NCBI RefSeq assembly: GCF_005876835.1
Contig: NZ_PPSW01000033.1
Coordinates: 1-39,523, forward strand
Direction of reading: 5' to 3'
DNA from: Pseudoalteromonas phenolica
GTDB lineage: Bacteria > Pseudomonadota > Gammaproteobacteria > Enterobacterales > Alteromonadaceae
DNA: 39,523 bases
Below, piece by piece: positions 1 to 6,739 of the stretch (position 1 is its first letter; the number at the start of each line of letters is the position of its first letter). The notes under the pieces were generated by a model that saw nothing but the letters and a program-made list of their open reading frames with translations, was not told the origin of the DNA and did not search any database. The position numbers and the translations under genes were made by a program.

Positions 1-23
1 TGGGAGTCATTATGTCTATGTAT

Positions 24-650
24 AGGACTTACCCATAAAAAGTAGACACCATCTATAGTTAGATAGAGGTGATTTATGAGTCAAAAAAAGCAAAAGTAAT
101 CCTACGCAGAAGAGTTCCGAAGAGAAGCAGTTCGTAGAGCTGATCAAAAAGGCAATACGAATGCGTCGGTTGCAGGAGAGCTCGGTATATCAGCACAGCA
201 AATTTATAACTGGCGAAGACAGTTTAATCGTTTGACAAATAAGCAATTTAGTTCGATTAATGGCGTCCAGTTTAAGACCTCTGATTCGGCAGAGTTGAAG
301 CGACTTAAGCAGGAACTAGCTGACTTAAAAGAAGAGAATGAGTTTCTAAAAAAGGCAGCCGCGTACTTTGCGAAAAACCAAGAGTAAAGTACGCCTTAAT
401 TAAGCAATTCAAAGAGGTTTATCGTATTACCATAATGTGTAAGGCATTGTGCGTATCACGTTCAGGTTATTATCGTTTTTTAAATCGAGCACCAAGCAGC
501 AAAGAGGAGAGAAGGCGGTATCTTGAGTCTCATATTGTTGAATATTTTGAACGTTTTAAGACGCGCTATGGTGCACCGAGGTTGGCGATAACACTAAAAC
601 AAAACGCGATGAAATGTAGTTTGAACACAGTTGCTAAGGTACTGAGTGAA
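24..650 (+). mobile_element. Left part of a dead IS3-family insertion sequence
   Basis: The stretch at about 24-53 resembles an IS3-family terminal repeat (a GGACTTACCC start followed by AAAAAGTAGACACC). It is followed by an orfA with an early stop and by the first quarter of orfB. The DDE catalytic part of orfB and the right terminal repeat are absent. The element therefore ends abruptly at about 640-660, where a small membrane-protein reading frame begins. It cannot make a working transposase. The exact left boundary is uncertain by a few bases, and no target duplication can be judged because the right end is missing. Confidence 0.8.
76..387 (+). pseudogene. IS3-family transposase OrfA, inactivated by a stop at codon 8
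   Basis: From the ATG at 76 the frame reads seven codons and then meets TAA at 97-99. It then continues open to the natural stop at 385-387, about 103 codons in all. The downstream part has the family's helix-turn-helix (YAEEFRREAVRRA, then GISAQQIYNWRRQF). It also has the C-terminal leucine-zipper segment (ELKRLKQELADLKEENEFLK). OrfA normally binds the terminal repeats and forms the N-terminal part of the OrfAB transposase. With the nonsense codon so close to the start it is almost certainly dead. Confidence 0.85.
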
Positions 651-659
651 AGAGCCTGA
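387..659 (+). pseudogene. IS3-family transposase OrfB, N-terminal fragment
   Basis: The -1 frame relative to orfA opens at the orfA stop and reads KYALIKQFKEVYRI, then an internal ATG at 435 and MCKALCVSRSGYY. This is the usual start of IS3 OrfB (HTH_21 region) joined to orfA by programmed frameshifting. The fragment reaches the YGAPRL segment and stops at 657-659. A full OrfB is about 280 residues with an rve/DDE integrase core; all of that core is missing. The last few codons probably come from the sequence joined on at the deletion point. Confidence 0.85.
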
Positions 660-795
660 AGTCAAAGTGTTCAGTTTGATTATACCTTTAATCTTAATAT
701 TAGCTGGGGCAGTACTTTGTACTGCAAAAAGTGAAAAATTAACGAGTCTACATAAAGCTAGAGCAACCTTTTGGTCTATTTTTCACGGTAAATAG
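646..795 (+). CDS. Small membrane protein, probably truncated at its 5' end by the IS junction
   Basis: A GTG-started frame of 49 codons follows an AAGG-type ribosome binding site. It encodes a charged start (VKEPEVKVF), one strong membrane helix (about residues 8-27), a basic tail and a stop at 793-795. The GTG sits exactly where the truncated orfB ends. The original start may therefore have been lost when the IS fused here, or the frame may be the intact gene with a weak start. No family was recognised. It precedes the DUF4177 gene on the same strand. Confidence 0.4.
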   Translation: MKEPEVKVFSLIIPLILILAGAVLCTAKSEKLTSLHKARATFWSIFHGK

Positions 796-852
796 TTGAT
801 ATAAAGTGTCTAAGCAAAGCGTTACATAAACCTATAAAACGGAGTTTAATCA

Positions 853-1044
853 ATGAAGTGGGAATACAAAACGGTTCAGTTCGGATACCAAGGCCTATTT
901 TCGTCAAAACTTGACGCACAAGCCTTACAAGATGATTTAAATAGTTTGGGCAATAATGGCTGGGAGCTTGTTGAACTAGAGTTCAATATGGGTAGTTTGG
1001 CTAACAATATTGCTGCAATTGCTATTCTAAAACGCCCTAAATAA
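853..1044 (+). CDS. DUF4177-type small protein
   Basis: A 63-residue protein with the DUF4177 pattern: an N-terminal WEYKTVQF strand, a middle helix, then the signature NNGWELVELE and a final hydrophobic strand ending in LKRPK. The length matches the family, whose biochemical role is unknown. It has a GGAG ribosome binding site at about 842-845. DUF4177 genes are frequent cargo in mobile gene cassettes (family knowledge), which fits the surrounding run of unrelated single genes. No partner gene is evident. Confidence 0.75.
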   Translation: MKWEYKTVQFGYQGLFSSKLDAQALQDDLNSLGNNGWELVELEFNMGSLANNIAAIAILKRPK

Positions 1045-1129
1045 GGGAGTGCATTCATTTAACTCGTGCCTAAACAACAGGAGGCAAGTGTTAGCTAAAC
1101 GATAAGTCGAGTAGGAGGTTAATGTTTAT

Positions 1130-1309
1130 ATGAAGAATAAACATCCTAAGAATCATAAATCTAATGGTATTGTTGATTTTTTTACCCCTCACACTGAGTT
1201 GGCTTTGTTGAGCTCAATGCGAAAATTTAAGACTTTAACAATTATGGTTATAGTTTTCGTATTGGCAGTTATTGGTTTCTTATTTTTCTTATTAAGAATG
1301 GTTAAATAA
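1130..1309 (+). CDS. 59-residue single-helix membrane protein
   Basis: A short frame begins at ATG 1130, 11 nt after a strong TAGGAGG site at 1112-1118. An earlier ATG at 1122 gives only three codons. The product has a basic, His/Asn-rich N-terminus (MKNKHPKNHKSNG). A middle segment with the stretch FFTPHTELALLSSMRKF follows, then one long transmembrane helix (about residues 37-56) and a short basic C-terminus. No family was recognised. The hydrophobic pattern and the good ribosome binding site support a real gene. Confidence 0.55.
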   Translation: MKNKHPKNHKSNGIVDFFTPHTELALLSSMRKFKTLTIMVIVFVLAVIGFLFFLLRMVK

Positions 1310-1344
1310 ATATTTTTCACTGAAACGTTCAAGGTAAATTATAA

Positions 1345-1404
1345 AACTAACAACTTTTTGAATCTAATAAGCTCAGTAGACTGCTAGCGCTGTGAGAGTT
1401 AGTT
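1345..1404 (+). repeat. Inverted repeat AACTAAC/GTTAGTT, possible degenerate attC
   Basis: AACTAAC at 1345-1351 and GTTAGTT at 1398-1404 are perfect complements about 60 nt apart. Each fits the integron core patterns RYYYAAC and GTTRRRY at six of seven positions, and the two deviations compensate. The inner arms (CTCA at 1372-1375 and TGAG at 1393-1396) pair only weakly. It lies in the gap after the 59-residue membrane gene, where a cassette junction would be expected. It could equally be a chance hairpin. Confidence 0.25.
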
Positions 1405-1445
1405 CAGATAACTTCTAAAAAAATATTAAAACTAAGGAAAGAGCA

Positions 1446-1892
1446 ATGCGTAAATCTTACTTATTAATTCCTCTAACATTTGCTTTGGTAGCTTGTACAT
1501 CAACACAGGAAACTGAACAAGCTCAATCGAATTACTTAGACTTGTCTGCAAAAGAACAAGTCAAACTGGTTGAAGAGTATTGGACTGTTGTTAAAAGAGT
1601 TGAGCCAAGATACCCAGTTTCTGCAGCCCAGAGAAATATATCTGGCTGCGTTGATTTGATTGTTGGCATTGATCAAAACGGAAAGGCTAAGGGTTATAAA
1701 GTACGATCTTCATTCCCTAAAGGCGTTTTTGATAAGAATGCCGCGGCAGCATTAACTAAATGGAAGTGGAAAGCGACTGAAAAAAATAAGGATAGTATCC
1801 CTGTCTTAACTTCTGTTCGTTTGGACTTTACGACAAGTAGAAATCCAACTGATATTGAATATCTTAAAAATTGCCCAGCTCGTGAAGTTTAA
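1446..1892 (+). CDS. Lipoprotein with a TonB C-terminal domain
   Basis: The 148-residue product starts with a lipoprotein signal (MRKSYLLIPLTFALVAC, lipobox LVAC), so it is probably anchored in the outer or inner membrane and faces the periplasm. Residues about 50-140 match the TonB C-terminal fold: EPRYPVSAAQRNISGCVDLIV is replaced here by a Gly-Cys form of the usual EGxV strand. An asp/asn turn (GIDQNGKAKGYKV) and the AALTKWKWKAT helix-strand follow. It has no N-terminal membrane helix or proline-rich spacer, so it is a free TonB-like domain rather than an energy transducer. AAGGAAAGAGC precedes the ATG. Confidence 0.75.
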   Translation: MRKSYLLIPLTFALVACTSTQETEQAQSNYLDLSAKEQVKLVEEYWTVVKRVEPRYPVSAAQRNISGCVDLIVGIDQNGKAKGYKVRSSFPKGVFDKNAAAALTKWKWKATEKNKDSIPVLTSVRLDFTTSRNPTDIEYLKNCPAREV

Positions 1893-2001
1893 TAATAAAA
1901 AGAACGCAATAGTCGTTAAAGTAAAATTAAAAGTCCGAACAAAGCCTAGTTGATTTTTTTCGTATCCAGTAAATTGTTGATGACTATTTTAGTAGTTATT
2001 T

Positions 2002-2247
2002 ATGCCTGATAGGAATATGGAGTTTAATTTTAAAATGGATAAAAAAAGTTTCAGTGAAGTATCAAAAACATTCAGTGTTGGGTTTGCGTTTGGTGTTGGG
2101 GTCGTAAGTCTTCTTTTAGCTATATATTCTTTAGTTCAAGATTATTCAAACAGTCACCTGCAAACGAAAACCTTATTTTACTTAATTACCGGTATTTCTT
2201 GTATTTACTTAGGTAGGCGCTTTAAAAGGTTTAAAAACCCAAGCTAG
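2002..2247 (+). CDS. 81-residue two-helix membrane protein
   Basis: The protein has a polar N-terminus (MPDRNMEFNFKMDKKSFSEV), two hydrophobic helices (about residues 26-45 and 57-72) and a basic C-terminus (GRRFKRFKNPS). No family was recognised. Three in-frame ATGs (2002, 2017, 2035) are possible starts and none has a strong ribosome binding site, so the start is uncertain. It stands alone between gaps on both sides. Confidence 0.5.
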   Translation: MPDRNMEFNFKMDKKSFSEVSKTFSVGFAFGVGVVSLLLAIYSLVQDYSNSHLQTKTLFYLITGISCIYLGRRFKRFKNPS

Positions 2248-2760
2248 TAAACAACAAGTTATCCAAAAGGTTTTTCAAGTTCGGCTTTACTCACATCATT
2301 TGGTATTAAAACCAAAAGTTTTAAGGGCTGCTTAGCAATGTGTTCCTGAGTATGAATTTATATTCGTCAATCACATACGAATGTCTTACGTAGTCATAGG
2401 TTTTTCTTTATTGGTTTTAATTTTAAGTGCTTTGTTCACAACTAAACAATGAAAGAACATACACTCATGTGGAGGTAGTGCTGTTTGACAGTTTTTAATT
2501 TGTTTCATTGTGCATGCTTTCAATTTTCTTAAGTACAAAAGTTAAACACAGTTGTTTTCAGGTTTTCTTTAATCAGGTAAAGTGCTTACACAAAATAGGT
2601 ACGAACAGGTTTGAACTTAAGGCTGTTTAGGTCTTGGCAGTAAATTAACGCTTAAATTAAGAAGGAGGCAAAGTTGTATGCTTTCACTTCTTAGTTTCTA
2701 AGCAAAACCTACATTTTTGAAATGATTCAGTTAAACAAGATGTAATTGGGAGTAGTCAGC
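2248..2760 (+). other. Long gap with no convincing gene
   Basis: About 510 nt separate two small genes. The stretch holds a possible 23-residue membrane peptide (ATG 2381 to TGA 2452, one hydrophobic run, no clear ribosome binding site). It also holds a consensus -35 hexamer TTGACA at about 2484 without a good -10. A perfect AAGGAGG site at 2662-2668 is followed by a seven-codon frame (2678-2701). The first 90 nt begin with AACAACAAGTTATCC and contain complementary GGTTTT and AAAACC tracts, so a worn-out recombination site is conceivable. The stretch looks like decayed genes rather than a functional unit. Confidence 0.4.
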
Positions 2761-3180
2761 ATGGATGAGCATTTAGTTTTAATTGGTGCTTTAGTATTCG
2801 GAGTCCTTATTGGCAGGTTTTCAACCTCAAGCACTGATCGCGCTTCAAAGCGCTTGGAAAATAAAGTCGATGCTATTATCGAGCATTTAGGTATTGATTT
2901 TAAACCTTATGAAAACACGCCTAAAGAAGTGCTTTCAGCGCTTGATAGCGGAGAGAGAATTAGAGCGATTAAACTTTATCGTCACTTTTCAGGGGCAAGT
3001 CTTAAAGAGGCATCTGAGGCTATTTCTTATCTCGAAAATAATCGAAAAGAATCGAAAAGAATCGAAAAGAATCGAAAACCTAAATATAACAAACGGAGTA
3101 AACGGGTTAATGACATGTGGGCACCCATTACTTCGTTCAATATTTTAGCCCACATGTACCAACCTCGATCGGGGCGATAG
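2761..3180 (+). CDS. Membrane-anchored protein with an L7/L12 C-terminal-like domain; C-terminus altered by a repeat
   Basis: ATG 2761 follows a TGGGAG site. The 139-residue product has an N-terminal membrane helix (about residues 5-20) and a linker. Residues about 60-95 (SALDSGERIRAIKLYRHFSG, then SLKEASEAISYLE) resemble the C-terminal fold of ribosomal protein L7/L12, seen in small bacterial proteins of unknown role. After residue 95 the frame enters a 10-bp tandem repeat (NRKESKRIEKNRK). It then runs through an attC-like inverted repeat to a stop at 3178-3180. The last 35 or so residues therefore look like read-through rather than evolved protein. In another frame a TAA lies directly after the repeat at 3081-3083. 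Confidence 0.6.
   Translation: MDEHLVLIGALVFGVLIGRFSTSSTDRASKRLENKVDAIIEHLGIDFKPYENTPKEVLSALDSGERIRAIKLYRHFSGASLKEASEAISYLENNRKESKRIEKNRKPKYNKRSKRVNDMWAPITSFNILAHMYQPRSGR
3031..3078 (+). repeat. 10-bp tandem repeat inside a coding region
   Basis: Three exact copies of ATCGAAAAGA (3041-3070) are followed by a partial copy (3071-3078) and preceded by a diverged one (3031-3040). Since 10 is not a multiple of 3, each gain or loss of a unit shifts the reading frame. One extra unit, or two fewer, would place the frame on the TAA at 3081-3083. Confidence 0.9.
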
Positions 3181-3183
3181 TTT
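3084..3183 (+). repeat. attC-like imperfect inverted repeat (integron cassette recombination site relic)
   Basis: A left arm ATAACAAACGG (3086-3096) recalls the R'' box of attC sites. AACGGGTT (3101-3108) lies further in. A perfect 10-bp pair, ACATGTGGGC (3113-3122) and GCCCACATGT (3148-3157), flanks a 25-nt loop, and GGTT pairs again with AACC at 3161-3164. The right end GGGGCGATAGTTTT resembles the GGCGTTAG end of attC with one T-to-A change in the core. The overall size (about 100 nt), the position directly after a gene and the start of the next gene 13 nt later fit a cassette junction. The altered core suggests it is not fully functional. Confidence 0.5.
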
Positions 3184-3196
3184 TAAGGAGAAAGTG

Positions 3197-3622
3197 ATGA
3201 ATCCTGCAATTAAAGGATTAGGTGAAACGGTATTAAGGGTTCGGGATCTGGATAAAATGAAAGCGTTCTACGCGAATATCATTGGTCTTGAACTGATTAA
3301 AGAGTTTCCTAAGGTAGCATTTTTTAAAATTGCAGATGGGTATGGTGGCCATACACAAGTAATCGGTTTATTTGCTGAAGAGTTACCCAGAGCATTTGTA
3401 AACGACAGTATCACTTCTATTGAACCTGCATGTTCAAGCCTGCATCATTTTGCACTAGAAATCTCATCAGAAGATTATTTAGCTGAAAAAACACGGTTAG
3501 AGAATGCTGGGTGTGAGGTCATCATAGCTGAGCATACATGGTGTCAGTGGAGGTCGATTTATGTCAAAGACCCAGAACAAAACGTTGTAGAGTTAGTGTG
3601 TTACGATGAGTCTGTTGTTTAA
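3197..3622 (+). CDS. VOC (glyoxalase/bleomycin-resistance fold) family protein
   Basis: The 141-residue protein has the paired beta-alpha-beta-beta-beta modules of the vicinal oxygen chelate fold. The first runs from about residue 7 (ETVLRVRDLDKMKAFYANIIGLEL). The second runs from about residue 80 (HHFALEISSEDYLAEKTRLENAGCEV) and ends in the FAM-typical VKDPEQNVVELVCY. His in HHFAL and Glu in VVELVC are likely metal ligands. The first ligand position holds Glu or Thr rather than His. The substrate is unknown. ATG 3197 is preferred over GTG 3194 because AAGGAG at 3185-3190 gives the better spacing. Confidence 0.8.
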   Translation: MNPAIKGLGETVLRVRDLDKMKAFYANIIGLELIKEFPKVAFFKIADGYGGHTQVIGLFAEELPRAFVNDSITSIEPACSSLHHFALEISSEDYLAEKTRLENAGCEVIIAEHTWCQWRSIYVKDPEQNVVELVCYDESVV

Positions 3623-3747
3623 AAGCATAATGAATTGACTTACTGGGCAAACTGCTTTGCTGTTTTTTTTGCTATTACCGCGCTAAAACTTAGAAAAAGA
3701 CCTTTATCAATTTACAAAGGTTAATGAATATAGGGAGATTTAGTTGT

Positions 3748-4167
3748 ATGACTAAAACAGTTTCACAAAGTAAAAAAATCGCATTAGTGGCCATTCTAGC
3801 TGTTGCTGCAGTGGGTTATTATGGTTACTCGAAAGTTAGTTATGCTAGAACAGTAGCAAGTGAAATTGAGAAAATCACGCCTTTTAAAGATGAGAAACTC
3901 GCCTTAGATAGCGTTGACGTGACAGATAAAAATTTCACGTTAGCATTAAAAGTTTCGGGTATTACTTCAGAACTTAAAAATATTGATGAGTTTAAATCTC
4001 ACTATGATGAGGTGGCATTAAACTATATCTGCCAAAGCTCAAATTATGATGCTCAGTTTGAAGAGGGCTATCATATAAACATGCACATTAAATATCAGGA
4101 TGAACCAGACAAGACGTTTAGTCGCATTTATGTATCTAAAGAGCAGTGCTCAGAACTTAACATATAG
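3748..4167 (+). CDS. Membrane-anchored protein of unknown function
   Basis: ATG 3748 is chosen because a GGGAGA site lies about 10 nt upstream. An earlier in-frame ATG at 3724 would put AAAGG only 3 nt away. The 139-residue product has a basic start, one membrane helix (about residues 10-28, rich in Ala/Val, with YYGYSK after it) and a soluble domain of about 105 residues. Two Cys (YICQSS and KEQCSEL) lie near the C-terminus and could form a disulfide if the domain is periplasmic. No family was recognised. Confidence 0.6.
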   Translation: MTKTVSQSKKIALVAILAVAAVGYYGYSKVSYARTVASEIEKITPFKDEKLALDSVDVTDKNFTLALKVSGITSELKNIDEFKSHYDEVALNYICQSSNYDAQFEEGYHINMHIKYQDEPDKTFSRIYVSKEQCSELNI

Positions 4168-4269
4168 TGCTGAACTGATGAATTAGATTCGTTTCGCTAA
4201 GTTAATTCAGTGAATACGGTATAAACTTAATGGTTCACGCCATTCCACCTGTACTTATAAGGGAAATAT

Positions 4270-4419
4270 ATGAAAAACAAAAGCCTAACTGACTCAAAAC
4301 TGATCGCTTATGCTCTACTCTTTTGTGCTGTAGTCTGTTTATTCTTTGCTTGGGGTTTTGAATTAGGTAAAACGACAGCGTTGAATACGAACGTGAAGAT
4401 AGCTGCAGCAAGCGAATAA
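4270..4419 (+). CDS. 49-residue single-helix membrane protein
   Basis: ATG 4270 follows an AAGGGAAAT ribosome binding site by 5-6 nt. The product has a short polar start (MKNKSLTDSK), one membrane helix (about residues 11-31, LIAYALLFCAVVCLFFAWGF) and a polar Ala/Thr-rich tail ending AAASE. It lies 40 nt upstream of the membrane thioredoxin gene on the same strand. No family was recognised. The opposite strand carries a longer open frame with no ribosome binding site, which is judged a shadow. Confidence 0.55.
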   Translation: MKNKSLTDSKLIAYALLFCAVVCLFFAWGFELGKTTALNTNVKIAAASE

Positions 4420-4458
4420 ACAACAAGTATAAGCTGTTAGTCTTAAAAGGAGAAAGCG

Positions 4459-4983
4459 TTGAGTCTTGGAAATCATATTACAGGCAAGCTAAATAATATC
4501 GAATCGTTTATAGAAAATGCACCAATATATTTCTTACCTGTAAAAATTTTAGGTTGGATATTTCTGTTTTTAGCTCTGATGGTGACGAATTTACTTGCCA
4601 TAGCCAAGTGGCCATTATCAGCAATGTCCAAAAAGGTGAATAAGAAAACCCAAAGTCTTAATGGGCCTTTGAATTTGTCTAGTGAAGAAGAGTTAAGAAA
4701 AACCTTAAATTCGAATGAAGTTGTCTTGTTAGATTTTTGGGCACAGTGGTGTGGCCCTTGTTTGTTAATGAACAATACAATTAATGATTTTACGAAAGAG
4801 AATGCTGACAGCGTCACAGTGGGTAAAGTTGATGTTTCATTAAACTCAACATTAAGTAAGCAATTTGCAGTGAGGGGCTTACCCACAGTGATTGTTTTCC
4901 AAAACGGCGAGGAAGTCACAAGAAAAAGTGGTTCGTTAACAAAAACACAGTTGTCACAATTGATAGCACAAGCAAAAAGTTAA
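4459..4983 (+). CDS. Membrane-anchored thioredoxin
   Basis: This is a 174-residue protein with a TTG start 7 nt after AAAGGAG. Residues about 28-49 form a membrane helix. A linker and then a complete thioredoxin domain follow (about 70-174) with the active site WCGPC (97-101), the cis-proline loop GLPTVI and a final amphipathic helix. The membrane helix precedes the domain without a cleavable signal, so the side of the membrane it faces is not certain. The WCGPC motif indicates disulfide reduction as in classical thioredoxin. Full-length thioredoxins lack the N-terminal 70 residues seen here. Confidence 0.85.
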   Translation: MSLGNHITGKLNNIESFIENAPIYFLPVKILGWIFLFLALMVTNLLAIAKWPLSAMSKKVNKKTQSLNGPLNLSSEEELRKTLNSNEVVLLDFWAQWCGPCLLMNNTINDFTKENADSVTVGKVDVSLNSTLSKQFAVRGLPTVIVFQNGEEVTRKSGSLTKTQLSQLIAQAKS

Positions 4984-5045
4984 GCGCTGATTTTTTCCTG
5001 ATAATTTGCTCAGGTTAATCTCGCTGATATACCGAAATAGAGTGT

Positions 5046-5534
5046 ATGGATATTAAACTCATCGCAGATAATAACTGGAATGATATCTTGGCAATTCAAG
5101 CTAAAGCCTATCATGAGGTCGATTCAGAAACGTTAGATGTTCTTAAGTCTAAACAAACGGCATCACCTGAAACTTGCTTTGTTTGTGTTTCAGAGCAGAA
5201 TGAGGCTTTAGGTTATTTACTGGCGCATCCATGGGGAGAGTCTGAGCCACCAAAATTGTTTGTGCCGCTATTAGACACCATAAATAGTCAAACTTTATAT
5301 CTCCATGATATGGCTGTTAGCCCATACTCAAAAGGACAAGGGATAGGCCGGGCAATGGTGGCAAAACTAATTGAAGTTGCCAAAGCTAAAGGGTTTAAAC
5401 GAATAACCCTTGTGGCAATTCAAGGGGCAGATAGCTTTTGGTCTTCACTGGGTTTTAAATTAATAGTAGGGGCAAATATATCTTCAACTTATGGTGAAAA
5501 TGCGGTTTTCATGGAAATGGAAGTTGTGGCATAG
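5046..5534 (+). CDS. GNAT family N-acetyltransferase
   Basis: The 162-residue product shows the GNAT fold. A beta-strand with LHDMAVSPYSKGQGIGRAMV carries the acetyl-CoA pyrophosphate-binding motif (about residues 80-99, pattern QGIG). The helix KLIEVAKAKGFKRI follows, and then the FWSSLGFKL segment. It probably transfers acetyl from acetyl-CoA to a small amine or protein N-terminus; the substrate cannot be told. It is alone on its transcript side, 62 nt after the thioredoxin gene. Confidence 0.85.
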   Translation: MDIKLIADNNWNDILAIQAKAYHEVDSETLDVLKSKQTASPETCFVCVSEQNEALGYLLAHPWGESEPPKLFVPLLDTINSQTLYLHDMAVSPYSKGQGIGRAMVAKLIEVAKAKGFKRITLVAIQGADSFWSSLGFKLIVGANISSTYGENAVFMEMEVVA

Positions 5535-5591
5535 AAGAGATCTTCTCAGGAACTTTTTTGTTTATTGCTGTTAATTTAACTTAATATTGTA

Positions 5592-5609
5592 GCGCCTACG
5601 AAAAGGCGC
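5592..5609 (+). promoter_or_regulatory. GC-rich hairpin just upstream of a ribosome binding site
   Basis: GCGCCT (5592-5597) and AGGCGC (5604-5609) are perfect complements around an ACGAAA loop. The stem ends 7 nt before the AGGAGG site of the next gene. It has no T-run, so it is more likely an mRNA structure near the start codon than a terminator. Confidence 0.5.
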
Positions 5610-5627
5610 ATGTGCCAAGGAGGCATC

Positions 5628-5960
5628 ATGTTTAAAGCGGTTATCGGGATTTCTATTGTCCTTTCTTTTATATGCATGTTGTTAGCAGCAGCACCTTTCA
5701 CGCCAGCAATCAGTGTTTCATTTATATTTTTGTTGTTTGCTGGGTTTATTGGTTACAAAGGTTTTCTTCAGTCAGGTATTGTTTTGTTATTCATTAATAC
5801 CCTTGCTGCTGTAGGGAGCCCGAGTATAGATATATCAAATACCAGCACATTGGTTTTTGTATTGGTTGTCTTTGTAATTTCTTTTGGTGGTGTCTTTTTT
5901 GGAGTAAGGAAATTAAACGGGGCGCAAAGTATTAACAATGAATGTAGAAATAACGAATGA
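5628..5960 (+). CDS. Small integral membrane protein
   Basis: The start is ATG 5628, which has AAGGAGG at 5617-5623. An in-frame ATG at 5610 lies inside a hairpin and upstream of that site and is not used here. The 110-residue product has about four hydrophobic helices (roughly residues 3-22, 26-44, 46-63 and 72-94) and a polar tail ending NNECRNNE. Its stop overlaps the start of the following hydrolase gene in an ATGA arrangement, so the two are probably translationally coupled. No family was recognised. Confidence 0.65.
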   Translation: MFKAVIGISIVLSFICMLLAAAPFTPAISVSFIFLLFAGFIGYKGFLQSGIVLLFINTLAAVGSPSIDISNTSTLVFVLVVFVISFGGVFFGVRKLNGAQSINNECRNNE

Positions 5961-6706
5961 AGAAAATAAAAATAGCTGAAGGTTTATACCAATTTCAATT
6001 TCCTCCTTTTGAAGACCAACATTTTGGATTTAACATTTATGCTTTGATAAACGGTCAAGAAGCGCTGTTAATCGATACAGCATTTGAGCAACATGCAAAA
6101 CAGGTTCGCGAGAATTTAAAAAAGGAAGGTATTGAAATCACGAAAGTCGTTTTTTCGCATTTTCACCCTGATCATATTTCAGGGTTACCTGCACTTAATT
6201 CGCCGATTTTGTATGGTAATGGGCTCTATAAAGCATCACTTAATAAGTATACACCGATAGAAAAACATCATTTCTTTGATGGAATGAATACTTTAACTGA
6301 GCGCTCTCAATTAACTTTTGGTTCGTTTAATCTGACATTCAAATTGATTCAAGGTCACGTTATTTGTGGCATGTTCACCATTATTAATAATCAGTTTGTA
6401 CATGTAGCCGATGATTTAATGACTTCAAATGAAGGAGCGCCCCTTTTACCTTCTGTGCATGTTGAGAATGCTAAAAAGCATTTTGATTCTTTAGAGCTTC
6501 TTAAATGCTATGCTTCATGTACTTTACTATTGTCACACGGCAATGCGTTATCTGGAGAGTCTGAAATCTTATCAGCCATAAGTGATAGACAATCTTATTT
6601 AGAAGCCATAACTACCAGTCCACAACCCATTTCTATAGATGCAGCGCTACAAGATACTCATTGTGACTTTCTTCACAAAGAGTGGCATGAATATGTTTAT
6701 CTTTAA
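5957..6706 (+). CDS. Metallo-beta-lactamase-fold hydrolase
   Basis: The 249-residue protein has the fold's zinc-binding signature H-F-H-P-D-H at residues 68-73. Further likely ligands are His134 (GHVICG), Asp152/153 (HVADDL) and His194 (LLSHGNAL). The N-terminal strands (FGFNIYALINGQEALLIDTA) match the MBL superfamily. The third motif is usually GHT/S-x-G; here it is GHVICG. The sequence shows general hydrolase (glyoxalase II-like or lactonase-like) character rather than a clear class B beta-lactamase. Its ATG overlaps the stop of the upstream membrane protein. Substrate unknown. Confidence 0.8.
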   Translation: MKKIKIAEGLYQFQFPPFEDQHFGFNIYALINGQEALLIDTAFEQHAKQVRENLKKEGIEITKVVFSHFHPDHISGLPALNSPILYGNGLYKASLNKYTPIEKHHFFDGMNTLTERSQLTFGSFNLTFKLIQGHVICGMFTIINNQFVHVADDLMTSNEGAPLLPSVHVENAKKHFDSLELLKCYASCTLLLSHGNALSGESEILSAISDRQSYLEAITTSPQPISIDAALQDTHCDFLHKEWHEYVYL

Positions 6707-6739
6707 CGAGGGTAGCTTTCATCTTTATAGGTACGCGGA

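Noticed and set aside
1061..1110. attC site after the DUF4177 gene
   Set aside because: Only short pairs (TGCCT/AGGCA and ACTCG/CGAGT) are present and the GTTAGCT core has no matching partner.
2894..3148. Alternative-frame protein inside the L7/L12-type gene
   Set aside because: It overlaps the well-supported frame and becomes similar only through the 10-bp repeat; it lacks a ribosome binding site.
4473..4919. 148-codon minus-strand frame opposite the thioredoxin gene
   Set aside because: The + strand has an intact thioredoxin domain with WCGPC; the antisense frame has no motif or ribosome binding site.
5957..6706. Class B (zinc) beta-lactamase paired with the class A enzyme
   Set aside because: The HxHxDH site only shows the superfamily; the remaining sequence lacks class B lactamase signatures.
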